Shown piece after piece: positions 1 to 10,140 of a stretch of DNA of 64,000 nt (position 1 is the first letter of the stretch; every line of letters begins with the position of its first letter). The notes below the pieces were generated by a model, which worked only from the letters and a program-made list of their open reading frames with translations, made no database searches and was not told where the DNA came from. Origin of the DNA: Ascarosepion bandense (Eukaryota; Mollusca; Cephalopoda; Sepiida; Sepiidae). Location: assembly GCA_037127315.1 (NCBI GenBank), contig JBBBDQ010001294.1:2567001-2631000 (forward strand), read 5' to 3'. The translations under genes and the position numbers were made by a program.

Positions 1-218
1 TGTTAATATGGCAACAAAGATGAAAACAGTCCAAACAATGTAAATAGTGGAAATAATTACAATACATCCTCTCAGAAATATAGACAGATCCTGAAGAAGG
101 TTGTAGCATACAACAGCCAAAAGATTGTGAATATGGCAACAAAGATGAGGACAACAGTCTGGACAATGTAAATAGTGTAAATAATTACAATGCATTATCT
201 CAGAAATATATGTAGATT
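1..218 (+). repeat. Two tandem partial copies of SINE-Y tail
   Basis: Two direct copies of about 115 bp (roughly 1-92 and 93-212) share the words 'atggcaacaaagatga', 'aacaatgtaaatagtg' and 'tctcagaaatata'. The same tail closes the SINE-Y copies at about 60.05 and 60.45 kb and lies in protocadherin intron 1. The left copy is cut by the window edge. No tRNA-like head is present here, so these are 3' fragments. Confidence 0.6.
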
Positions 219-1206
219 AAGTAGTGTATTGAATGAATGTAAACTTTTAACTTTTATTCTGTAAGCATTTCTCAAGTGGTTATCTTGTTTTTTCCTCTCC
301 AAATGGAACAAGACAAATTACTCTCTTCAAACTTGCACTCTTTCCTTCTCTCTTCATTCTCAAGAATAATAAGATAAAAGTCTTCTGGATGGACAATGCA
401 GTGAAATAATTTTGGTCATATTATTTTCAAATATTTTTCTTAAAAAAATTGTCTGCAGACATTTTTTCAAGATTTCAATATTTAATCTTCTCTTTTTGCA
501 CTGATAAGTTATGTGGCCAAAAACAAAAAGAAAAATGACTGACAAGCAAATGAAATAAAAATGCATTAATTTTCTGATACTGTGAACAACAGAGAAGCTG
601 GCAAACCTGTTCTCATTAAAGTGGAATACAAAATCTTTCTATCTGAAATGTATTAAAATCTGAATAAGGAAAAATTAGAATTTGCATTTTTATCATTTTT
701 ACTGAATCTTGAATATAATTTAATTAATTAATTTGCATTTTAATTCAGCAAACAGTGAACAATGAGAAATCTTGATCAGATTATTTTTCATATTTTCTTA
801 AAAAATGTGTACAAAATCAAATAAACAATATAATAACTGCTTTAATTTTCTTTCTGTCACAACCAAGTATTTTTGTGTACTTTTAAAATCTATCACAATA
901 ATATACAGTTTATCTGATTGGTACTAGTACAGCCAAAGGTATATATTTTGTTTGATCAAACCACCTATGTCATTGAAGTATACCTACCTGTATACAGGAA
1001 TGAGATGTTCCTATTCTCTTATATATGTGGAGACTATTGTAAAGAGTAGAGTTGAGTAATTATACTGACTAGCAGTTACTAGCAATGTATCTAATTCATA
1101 CAGCATGCAAGTCTTGTATTTGTTGAAAATTATTATTCACAATCTTCATTTTGGTGATTACTCACACTTTTAGGGTTACAACAATTATCTGCAGCAAACA
1201 TTTTCC
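219..1206. other. AT-rich intergenic DNA, nothing recognised
   Basis: No open frame with coding character, no RNA gene and no recognisable mobile element end was found. The stretch is AT-rich with short A and T runs. Confidence 0.6.
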
Positions 1207-1840
1207 AAAAATTCATAAAAAAATCTTTTGTACTATTATTGCCAGTACACTTGCATTCTTGTAAAATTCATAAATAAAAGAAATTATCTTTGGTACTATT
1301 ATTGACAGTACTTTTGCATTTTTGTAGAAAATATTTTTGGTATTGCCAGTACTTTTTCATTCTTGTAAAATTCATAAAAATAAAGAAAATATATTTGGCA
1401 CTTTTAATGTACATACATTTGCATTCTTGTAAAATTCATAAAATAAACAAAAATAATATATTTAGTGCTGTTGTTGCCAGTACTTTAATATTCATGTAAA
1501 ATTCATAAAATTAAAGAAAATATCTTTGGCATTATTATTGCCAGTACTTTTGCATTCTTGTAAAATTCATAAAATAAAGAAAATATCTTTGGCACTATTA
1601 TTGTGCATACTTTTGCATTCTTGTAAAATTCATAAAATGAAGAAAATTAATATATTTAATACTATTATTACCAGTACTGTTACATTCTTTTAAAACTCAT
1701 AAAAATAAAGAAAATATCTTTGGCACTACTATTGCAAATAATTTTGTGTTCTTGTAACTTTGATAAAAATAAAGAAAATATCTTTGGTTTTATTATTACC
1801 AGTACTTTTGCATTCTTATAAAATTAATTAAAAATTGAAA
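1207..1840. repeat. Minisatellite, about 62-bp unit, about 10 copies
   Basis: The phrase 'gcattcttgtaaaattcata' returns about every 60-65 bases, followed by 'aaataaagaaaatatctttg' and 'ctattattgccagtactttt'. Units differ by substitutions and small indels, so the array is old. Short open frames here are periodic by-products. Confidence 0.85.
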
Positions 1841-2445
1841 ATGAACATTGAACTTATTCTTATATTGCATTTATATTTTAATATATTTATTGCTATATTG
1901 CTTTAGGGTGTAGGCAATAAAAGTTTTCCACTGATACCTGTTCTATATCATCTGTGAGTTGCTATGAATTCTTGGAAAAGATAGAGGAATAGTTTCTCAG
2001 TGATTTCTCTATTCAGTTTTCCTTCTGAAAGTCTTACTGGCACTGAGGATGTAAAATGCCCAATTTACTTTACTATTTATCCCAGTGTTTCTCCTTTAGT
2101 GTGCCCAGGGGCATTAATGCACCCTGAAAGTTAACCAGGTTACCAGAAAATTAATTTACGAATTATTTTTATATTTAAAAAATATTTATTTTTAAAAAGC
2201 TATAGATACCAAATACTTAGCTGTCATATCTAAATCAAGTCTTTATTATTTGATATTTTAAAGTGAATGCTAAATCCTTAATATTTAATGAGTGGATAAT
2301 CCTTTCTATTTTGTCTTCATCAAGGGATTTAAACCAGTCAGGATCAGCCTGACACAAAAAAAGTAGCAAATTCTTTATAAATCCTTTTAAATCCATGTCT
2401 TTTGAACAGATACAAATACTTTCACTGCTTTTGCTCTGATGAGCT
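1841..2445. other. Intergenic DNA, nothing recognised
   Basis: AT-rich sequence without a supported gene or element. Confidence 0.5.
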
Positions 2446-2830
2446 TAGCTCCCTGGTACCCCCACTGCATTAATTTACTCAAGCTACTAGACTAGCAGTT
2501 AGGTCCCATCCTTTTACAGTGAAACCAATCAAATGTAACTGCACTAACAGTAATCTACTCTATCAGCTTCTTCGCTAGCACTTCCCACCTGTGGAATTCC
2601 CCTCCATATACTTGCTTTCCTGAAAGCTACAATTTAAATGCAATGTCAATTGCCATTTCTTGTCTTCTTGACTCACATCCTTTCCTTGACAACCCTTGTA
2701 CCATGTTCTTCCTTTCCACTCTACTCTCATGCAGCTCTCTTCACACCTGTATTCTCTTCCTTTTCTTACTCATTCTCTGACTCCTCCATATCTTTCTCAT
2801 CACTTACCAATCATGGTCCATGATTGTCTT
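2446..2830 (+). mobile_element. LINE-2 (CR1/Jockey-type) 3' end fragment
   Basis: The stretch matches, base for base over long runs, the 3' untranslated part of the LINE-2 copy at 8.8-10.1 kb read on the opposite strand. Shared words include 'gctactagactagca' and 'aaatgcaatgtcaattgcca', the latter also at 48.5 kb. It begins at the last codons of the LINE reading frame. The terminal tail seen in other copies is missing, so this copy is truncated at both ends. Confidence 0.7.
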
Positions 2831-3269
2831 TGTCCCATAGAAACGCAGCCTATAAAACAAAGCAGTTCACGTGAAGTTGCAGTTTTGAAAATTTGTCAAG
2901 CTATGCCATCAAAAATTTGTTGATTGTGATAATGTTGAAGTTAATGCCTGAAAATTTTGATCCTTAATCAAGTTCTGAACTGAAGCTCTACTCTAAGCAA
3001 ATCCTTTCTTTGCAGCCATGTTTTCAATAATGTATAATTTTCACTAAACTGAGAAAAGAATAGTATTTTGTTAGTCTCTTACATCCTGTTGGCACCCCTA
3101 ATTATTTAAAAACCTGCAAGAAAAAGCTTAACTAGTGATAGTTGTAAAAGTGATTCAGGTTATAAAAAGGCTTCAAAGCATAAAAGACATGCTTCACTGC
3201 CAGATGACCAGGATCCAAATTTGTTCTGACAGCTGGCTCATCAACAACAGCAATTCAGGCCAGTTATCA
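2831..3269. other. Intergenic DNA, nothing recognised
   Basis: No supported feature. The flanks are an old LINE fragment and a low-complexity array. Confidence 0.5.
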
Positions 3270-3615
3270 AAACTATCCACAGCTCCAGTTTGCCATAGGC
3301 CACCACTCCAGCCAACCTTAGCTCCTGACACTTCAGCCATCTCCAGCTATATCAAGCTCTTGCCACTCCAACCATCTCCAGCTCCTGCAGCTCCAGCCAT
3401 CTCCAACTTCTGCCATTCCAGCCATCTCCAGCTTCTGCAGATCCTGCTCCTCCAGCCATCTCAAGCTCTTGCAGCTTCCTGCAACTCTAGCCATCTCCAT
3501 CTCCTGCTGCTCCAGCCATCTCCAATTCCTGCCATTCCAGCCAACTCCAACTTCTGCAGCTCAAATCATCTCTAGCTCCTGCTGCTCCTGCTGCTCCAGC
3601 CATCTCCAACAGGCT
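3270..3615. repeat. Degenerate CCAGCCATCTCCAG minisatellite
   Basis: Repeats of 'ctccagccatctccagctcc' with variable 'tgc/tgctgc' inserts run for about 340 bases. The overlapping open frames (Pro/Ser/Leu rich) come only from the repeat and are not called as genes. Confidence 0.8.
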
Positions 3616-3662
3616 TCCAGTTCCAGTCATCCTCACCAGCACCAACAATATACAATAAACTA

Positions 3663-3800
3663 CTTTTCAGGGTGCTTTTCATCTACCACAAAACTGTCCT
3701 TTTCAGAACAACACTCTTCAGCAACTACAAAACTACTTTTCAGGACAATGCTCTTCGGTGACTGTAAAACTGTCTTTTTCAGGACAACACTCTTTTCACC
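3663..3800. repeat. Short tandem repeat, about 40-bp unit, three copies
   Basis: 'cttttcaggacaacactctt' recurs three times at spacings of about 40 bases (near 3694, 3734 and 3774). No other feature. Confidence 0.6.
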
Positions 3801-4239
3801 CACTAGCATGAACATACTGAAATATTTTTTGCCTAGTGCACTGTATTATTTTAGTTGATGTATTTCCTTTAACAAAAATAAACTTGGCAATATATATATT
3901 TTTTTACTAAAGTCTTCATTTTGTTTTTTGTTGTCTTCTTGTTGTCATCCCAGTCATGCCTACCTTGAAAATTAGCATTCTGACATTTTATTTGGCCACA
4001 GGCATTGACCGCTAGTACTAATACATTCCGATCTAATTCATCAAAGAACACAAATATACTATATACAAGGGATTTTTAACCAATGTACTGTGGCCCACTG
4101 GTGTGCTGAGTAAGGATGGTAGTTGTGCAATTAAAATTTTGAATTATAATTGTTTGATTGGCGGCAATATCTACTACTTATGGATCATTTAATGCTGAAA
4201 TTTAATTTTCTTGGAAGCATTAGTAATTTCTTTTACAAA
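3801..4239. other. Intergenic DNA, nothing recognised
   Basis: No supported gene or element. Confidence 0.5.
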
Positions 4240-4450
4240 AATGTATTGTTGGTTATTTTTTTTAAAATGTATTGTTAGTAATATATTTTACTATGAAATT
4301 CTATTTTTATAGTGTTTTGACACCAGTTTGAGAGTGTTAACTACTTGCCCATAGCTATTTGCCATAATTCACCATTTGCCAATAATTGGGAGCCTGACAG
4401 ATGCTACTAAGTGGGTTGACCCAAGCAGTAGCATCTGTCAGGTAGTTTTA
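4240..4450. repeat. Interspersed repeat with a 16-bp perfect hairpin
   Basis: The flank resembles 46.75-46.96 kb ('ctatttttata', 'acttgcccatagct', 'gggagcctgacagatgctac'), so this is an interspersed family. The arms 4393-4408 and 4427-4442 are perfect inverted repeats around an 18-base spacer, which itself contains TGGGT/ACCCA. Confidence 0.6.
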
Positions 4451-4463
4451 CGCTCCTCAAATA

Positions 4464-4590
4464 GTCGGATTAATACCTTTCCCAAGGGTATTTGCGCGTA
4501 AGTGAATGCAATGAATTCAACTGGAATTCGAACTCGGTTCCCTGATTTCTCGTTCCGAGCCGATATCCACTGCGCCACAACGCATATCCA
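4464..4590 (-). mobile_element. SINE-A (tRNA-derived), 3' truncated
   Basis: Read on the minus strand it starts with the tRNA-like head. An A-box-like 'tggcgcagtggatatcgg' and a B-box-like 'gagttcgaattcc' are about 50 bases apart. It then continues with the family signature 'attcacttacgcgcaaatac' and 'ccttgggaaaggtattaat'. This is the most frequent SINE of the window and resembles the octopus tRNA-derived SINEs. The copy stops about one third of the way through the body. Confidence 0.85.
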
Positions 4591-4689
4591 TTTAAGTGTA
4601 TACCTGTCTAAAAATCAACCCTGCAAAGCAGATATTCTAAAAAAAACATCACACTCAGATTTCTCATTAAACTTTATCACTCTGTATGA

Positions 4690-4765
4690 TGCTTCATTTG
4701 CTGTACAAAAAGTTTATCCTGTATCACAGCTCATCAGTGTGGCTAGATACATCCACTTGGTTATA
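4690..4765 (-). mobile_element. SINE-B 3' fragment
   Basis: The minus-strand sequence contains 'ctgatgagctgtgatacag', the 3' signature of SINE-B shared with copies at 34.4 and 57.4 kb. The tRNA-like head is absent. Confidence 0.6.
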
Positions 4766-4985
4766 CAAATAAATACACAACAGCTTTTATCATAATAGAG
4801 AAGATATATATATATTACGATTCGATGACATAATTATTTGAAAATAATAAAATAGTAAGGCACTCTTAAAGAGCAAACACATGGCAAGAGCTTTAGTAAC
4901 TGGTAGTAAAGTTTAATAACTGGCAGTAAAGAGAATGAATTGAGCAAGATTATCAGCTGTTTCCTCACAGGTTATACCTCTGAAA
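4766..4985. repeat. Repeat W (AATAAATACACAAG family)
   Basis: Matches 53.87-54.07 kb closely ('taactggtagtaaagtttaa', 'taaagagaatgaa', 'caaagagcaaacac'). Short pieces of its first 40 bases recur at 5.10 kb and three times at 7.45-7.65 kb beside AT microsatellites. Confidence 0.65.
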
Positions 4986-5097
4986 TGATCATATGATACA
5001 TGTGATTTTCAAAGTGGCTGAATCGGTTTTAATATTAATAAGATTAATATTAATAGGATCTTTCTTGGAATTTTACCTACATGCCACTCTCTGTTTA

Positions 5098-5355
5098 GAT
5101 ATATATATACAAATAAATACACAAGGTCTTTATTATAATCCAATCTTCTCACTTACTTTTTTTTTTTCAATTGGAGTAGATAGATCTATCTATCGCCTGG
5201 TTCACACTCCACCCACATCTATTGAACAGGTTAAGAGGCTCATCCTTTGTTCCCTGTTTAGGATGTGGTTTCCGGCTTTCTCTTTTCCAATCTTTTCACT
5301 ATTACGTAGCCCCCAGCACATCAGTGGTGTTACCACCTTGCTTGGGGTGATACGA

Positions 5356-5362
<7 letters not shown>
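5098..5362 (+). mobile_element. SINE-C sharing its 3' tail with LINE-2
   Basis: After a repeat-W piece and a T run, the element has a B-box-like 'ggttcacactcc', then 'ctgtttaggatgtggtttcc'. The last 55 bases or so ('gtagcccccagcacatcagt' ... 'ccttgcttggggtgatacga') end in an A run and (TA)n. That terminal segment is nearly the same as the 3' end of the LINE-2 copy at 8.8 kb. This is the expected structure of a SINE mobilised by a LINE that recognises a specific 3' tail. Confidence 0.65.
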
Positions 5363-5407
<45 letters not shown>

Positions 5408-5765
5408 AACTGCGTCTAGAGATTATATGCAAGTTAGGAATTGGTATAAAGAGTTGCGTCTTTAATGTTAAAAGGCCTATTATGATGTTGTTTAGATTCT
5501 ACTCGATATCATTAACTTAGATATATAATGATAGAGAAAACTATTGTTTTTGGTTGGAAAAATTTTACTAAGTTAACAAAACAGACTAATTTGACTGTCA
5601 GTAGTTTATTTGCAACTATTTATTTTGATACTTTTACATTATTATACCTTGTAAAACTAATGTAAAAAATAACATGAAAAGATTTTAGAACAAATTTGTC
5701 AATTTCTTAAAGGAAAAACATAAAAAACATTTCATTTTAAAAATAAAAGGTATACTATCAAAAAA
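5363..5765. other. AT microsatellite then unassigned intergenic DNA
   Basis: (TA)n at about 5377-5402 is followed by AT-rich DNA with no recognisable feature. Confidence 0.5.
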
Positions 5766-6112
5766 TAATAAGAACCCCTTAAAATTTATTGACAAATGCT
5801 CCTTTCTTTTCAATAACACTTAGCAGTCTATTGTCAACATCTGATGTTAGATTTGCAATTTTAGCAGCTGGTAAGTTGTTTGCAGCAACTTTAACTACCT
5901 CCCAGATGTTACACTTGCTGTTGAATTGCCCTCCATTAGAATAAATACCGGGTTCTCAATGGGATTCAAGTCACACAGGTATTTGAAGGCCAGTCCATAA
6001 ATAAATCTTCAACAAATCCCTTTTCTTTCAACCAGGATTTAGTCAACTTTGATGCATGACTTGGTGTGTTGTCTTGCATAACAATCATAGATCTATGCTT
6101 GAGAGAAAGAAC
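5766..6112 (-). pseudogene. Mariner/Tc1-type transposase relic
   Basis: On the minus strand a frame reads 'MIVMQDNTPSHASKLTKSWL', the region around the second catalytic aspartate of Tc1/mariner (DDE) transposases. After a frame change it continues to a decayed 'SPDLNPIEN'-like stretch and a C-terminal tail ending near 5770. The N-terminal DNA-binding part is missing and stops interrupt the frame, so the copy cannot make transposase. Inference from motif only. Confidence 0.65.
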
Positions 6113-6500
6113 ATGAGAGAAAGAACTGAGAAAAAAGAGCCAATGGAAATGGTTAAGAAAGATAAATTTTAAATTTAGGCAGGAATTGAATTGTAGACTG
6201 ATACAGATATCAGTTACATTGTGTCTGGGCTCAAAGTTTTTTTGCATTTAAAAAAAAATCATACCTGTATAAAAAAAAAAAAAGAAAAAAAAGGAAAAGG
6301 TAAAACACAAAAAGAAACAGGAAGCAAAGAGCAAAACAAAGAGGAAAAAGTGAGAAAATGCACAGGAGAGACAACAGAAATGGCTTAGAAATAGAAATTT
6401 CAATCTTTGGCTGGAAGTGAATTGCAGACAGATATAGATATTGGTTACATTGTTTCAAACTAAATCCTTTGGCATTAAAAAAAAATGATGAAATCACATA
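6113..6500. repeat. Tandem duplication, about 240-bp period
   Basis: The stretches at about 6110-6260 and 6345-6495 align along their length ('tggaagtgaattgcagacagata' versus 'caggaattgaattgtagactgata', both followed by 'ggcattaaaaaaaaa'-like text). The open frames on the minus strand here have no coding signature. Confidence 0.6.
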
Positions 6501-7257
6501 CACAAACAGTGAAATTATTCATAAAACATAAATTAGAGGATATTTAAAAACATAACACGAAGATATAAATTCATTAGACTAATATAATAAATTGGAGAAA
6601 TAAAATAAAAGAAATTAAAATGAAAAATTGAAATATAAAACTAAATTTAAAATTAAGATTAAAATTAAAAGAAATTAAAGTTAAAACTAAAATTTAAGGC
6701 AGTGAATAGATCACAATTTGTAACAGAAAATAAAGATAAAATAACACAAGAAAAGAGATCATATAGTTAAAGTAAATTATCAAAATAGTAAGGTTAAGAC
6801 TGTAATAAGTTTACAATTGCTAAAGTTTCATACCTTAGATTTTATAATTCTAGCAGGATTGTAAAGTTAATTCTTTACAATTTACTGTAGTTTCATGCCT
6901 TTTATTTAGTAATATGTCACTTTTCATGTACTTAATAACTTCTATTTTTTCTTGCAGACAAAGGAAACATGATTCATTCACCGATCTAGATATCAAGATG
7001 TTCTAGCTTGTTTGAGAATTTTCCATTTTACTTTAAGTGTTTTATTCTCTTCTTCTATTCCAATAATATTTAGAAAGTGATGTCATATTTTGTTTTCCCT
7101 GATTAGTAAAAGATGAGAGATGATTGTAAAAATGCTTTTTCAAAAAGTTCATTGTATTGACCCTCGGATTTTACATCTTCTTACTTTATACAAAAAGATT
7201 TCCAAAAATAAAAGGAAGTTTTTTTAATTTTTTTTGATAAAATTTTTATTATCATTA
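6501..7257. other. Very A-rich intergenic DNA
   Basis: Dominated by 'aaaattaaaat'-type low complexity to about 6800. No gene or element is supported. Confidence 0.5.
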
Positions 7258-7445
7258 TTATTAACTACCTGATGAGACATTGTTCTTTCGATGTCAAAAC
7301 ACAATGTACAATTTTGTAGTAGAGTGTAGTTTGTACATGTTCTAAAGTATAATTTATAATAGATATTTATTGCTCTATTTTTATATTGAGTACTGTTTTA
7401 GATTAATGTTTTAAATATTGCAATTATTTTATTCATCCCTTATTC
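7258..7445 (+). ncRNA. Decayed hammerhead ribozyme repeat, copy 1 (G12A)
   Basis: Core CTGATGA lies at 7269-7275. Stem II pairs 7276-7282 with 7289-7295 (seven pairs, one G-U) around a six-base loop. Stem III is formed by 7299-7304 with 7312-7317 (one mismatch), and stem I by CTAC 7265-7268 with GTAG 7319-7322. The base that should be the catalytic G12 is A at 7296, so self-cleavage is not expected. The 3' sequence to about 7445 matches the copy at 35.69 kb, showing that this is an interspersed repeat. The fold was assigned by eye. Confidence 0.65.
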
Positions 7446-7509
7446 ATTTGGATATATATATATATATATATACAAATAAATACACAAGGTATTTATTATA
7501 ATAGAGAGA

Positions 7510-7544
<35 letters not shown>

Positions 7545-7579
7545 AATAAATACACAAGGTATTTATTATAATAGAGAGA

Positions 7580-7622
<43 letters not shown>

Positions 7623-7640
7623 AAGTCCTTATTATAATAG
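7446..7640. repeat. (TA)n arrays alternating with repeat-W pieces
   Basis: Three AT microsatellites separated by 'caaataaatacacaaggtat'-type pieces of repeat W. The unit is itself tandemly repeated. Confidence 0.75.
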
Positions 7641-7720
7641 AGTGGATGTAGAACTGATGATAAATTAATGTGTTTTGTGGCAGAGCTTTTTGAAGTATCT
7701 GCTGGATTATTTGTCTTAAT

Positions 7721-8027
7721 CAGTCAGTTAAGCGCCATATGTGATACACACTTGGGTGATTATGTCTCAAAAGAACCATGATTAAATGGGCAGAAAATTT
7801 TTCTGTGGGAGGTTGCTCTTACTATCTGCAATAAACTGGTTGCCAATCAAGGCTATAGGACCCAATCTATTTTACTATTTAACCCATAGCTGGTGAGAGA
7901 AGTGACCGATTAATATCTTTCTCTAAAAGTATTTACACATAAATGAATGCAACAAATTCAACTGGAATTTGAACTCAGCTTTGCCTTTTCTTTTTCTAAG
8001 CCAATATCCACTGCACCACAAATGCAC
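7721..8027 (-). mobile_element. SINE-A, near full length
   Basis: The whole element is present on the minus strand: tRNA-like head (A-box 'tggtgcagtggatattgg', B-box 'tgagttcaaattcc'), body, and 3' end 'atggcgcttaactgactg'-type at 7721. It is moderately diverged. An open frame on the minus strand at 7923-8147 is an artefact of this SINE. Confidence 0.85.
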
Positions 8028-8795
8028 ATTTTTTGTTTTAACTATCAGCATTAAAAACATTGGATATACATGTACATATAAATAATTAACATATAAATTA
8101 TAAACATATAAACTAACCATAACTTTTCTTCTTTCTTCCCTAAACAAAATTGTGACTTTTTGTGACTTTTTTCCTTGTGACCTGCTATGTTATATCCATT
8201 GAGTCAAGTCACTCTCATGTTGCACTTGTGAAGAGAAGATTTTATTCAGACAGCTTATTTCCCAAAGAACCACAAGCCACTATTTGTGACTCCCTTAGGG
8301 AAACTTTCCTTTTCAAGTCAGCAGTCAGTCATTATCTAGCCCCCATATTCTTGTAATCTTCACTTCCTACTTCCTCATCTTTTATATTACAAATCTCATT
8401 CAGTAACCATCTAGCTGAAGCAGCTATTTTGCCTTGCACTGAATGAACATTAGTTGGAAAAAATATTTCTTTCTATATTAAGAATTTTCTAACTTTTGTT
8501 AGTTTTCCCATCCTTCACACCCTCTATTTACACCTTAGCAATACATTGACCAATCAAAACCAAACTTTAGGGAGGAAAAGTGCAAACAAGTAAGTGGGTA
8601 CGTAGTAAACTTGGTTTTACTAGAATGCATACATTAAATTTACACTAAGTATTTGGAAAAATTAAAAGTTCTATTATTTAACATACAAAATGCTCCCACT
8701 ATTCTAAAAACATTTTAATGATTAAAATAACAGATACTTATTTAATAAATTTACAATATTGTTTTTTGCATATTTTTTTTTCTTAATTATTTCAC
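8028..8795. other. Intergenic DNA, nothing recognised
   Basis: No supported gene. A short frame at 8162-8356 has no recognisable similarity. Confidence 0.5.
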
Positions 8796-10140
8796 CCCAA
8801 GCAAAGCAGTTTTACTGCCACTGGTGTGCAGGGGGTTACATAGAAGGAAAGTGATGAGAAAGAGGGACAGGTTAAGGGGGTGTCAGGAAGTGGGTAAGAG
8901 ATGGATAAGAATACGGGTGTGATGTGGGTAGAATGGATGGAGAAAAGAGCATAAGAGAAAAGGTGTGAGTCAGTGAGATAGGAGATGACTGTTGACCATA
9001 CATTTAAATTCTTAGAGATTGTAGCTGTCAGGGAAGCAAGTATACAGAAGGGAATTCTACAATCAGGAAGTGTGAGAATAGAAGCTGATAGAGTAGAAGT
9101 TGTAGTTACATTTTATTGGTTTCACTGTAAAAAGGTGGGACCTAGTTGCTAGTCTAGTAGCTCAAATAAATTCATACATGGAAGCACCAGTGAACTAAGT
9201 TCATCAGAGCAGTAGCCATGAAAGTATTTGTAGAAGAGACACAAGTCTGGATCTATCACATTACAGATTCTCAGTTGGATTTTGTCAAGAACCCCGAGGT
9301 GAATAGATGTGGCAGCAGTATTCAGTATATGGGCGGATGGTAGTTTTATATAGGATGGATTTAGACAGAAAAAAAACTTCCTGGCCCTACATAGTGAACC
9401 AACCTTCTTAGCACCATATTTAGCTATGGATTTGATATAGTCATTCCACTTGAGGTCTGCTGAGAGAAATAACCCAAGGAGGCACAGTGTTTTGCTTTCA
9501 GGGAGGCTAGCCTGATGAATGCTAATATGGAGTAGGAGCAATTGCCTGTGATAGTTAACAGATAGCAGCTTTGTTTTGAAAGCATTAAAATTCACAAGCT
9601 ATTTCTTACCTCAGTCCACTACAGGTTGGAGGTCCATTTCAAACTCAGCAGTGAGGTTTGTTTTCTCAGCCTCAGCAGATTTCTGATCAAGGCATATGTA
9701 AACAGTGGTGTTGTTAGCAAATATTCTTACTTGGGATCTGATTACATCAGGAAGATCATTAATGAAGATCAGGAAAAGCATAGGATCTCAAATAGAGCAT
9801 TGAGGGACACCTGCATTCGTATAATAGTATTGAGAGGTTCAGTACTTCCTTCATTGTGCGATTTGAAAGGAATGATTGGATTAGGTCAAACAATTGTCCA
9901 GTTATACCATAGCCTTGCAGCTTGCATAGAAGGCCAGCATGCCAGACTCTGTCAAATGCTTTGGAGATATTCAGGGCAACAGTTCAAGCTTTGTCGTTCT
10001 TGTTGAGAGCCTGGTATATATACTCAGTGATGGTCGTTAGCCTATCAGCAGTAGACCTGGTGAAGCGGAAAACATACTGTTTGTCAGAGAAGAGTCTGTA
10101 GGGTGACAAGAATCCAGTTTCTAATTCACCAAGTATGTGC
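8796..10140 (-). pseudogene. LINE-2 (CR1/Jockey-type), 5'-truncated copy
   Basis: Minus-strand translation in several frames gives reverse transcriptase pieces in order: 'AFDRVWHAGLLCKLQGYGI'-like (about 9.96-9.90 kb), 'FLIFINDLPDVIRSQVRIF' (about 9.78-9.72 kb), the catalytic box, then an open C-terminal part at 9149-9595 ('LKWNDYIKSIAKYGAKKVG', 'SLFYKYFHGYCSDELSSLV'-like). The catalytic box reads FANN near 9713-9724 instead of FADD, so both metal-binding aspartates are lost. A 3' UTR of about 350 bases follows, ending at about 8800 in 'tgcttggggtgaaat' and an A-rich tail. The endonuclease is missing. Clade is inferred from memory of the motifs. Confidence 0.75.

Noticed and set aside
3135..3858. 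Pro/Ser-rich open frames of 146 and 129 codons
   Set aside because: Their length derives from the CCAGCCATCTCCAG repeat; two frames of the same strand are open at once and neither has a recognisable domain.
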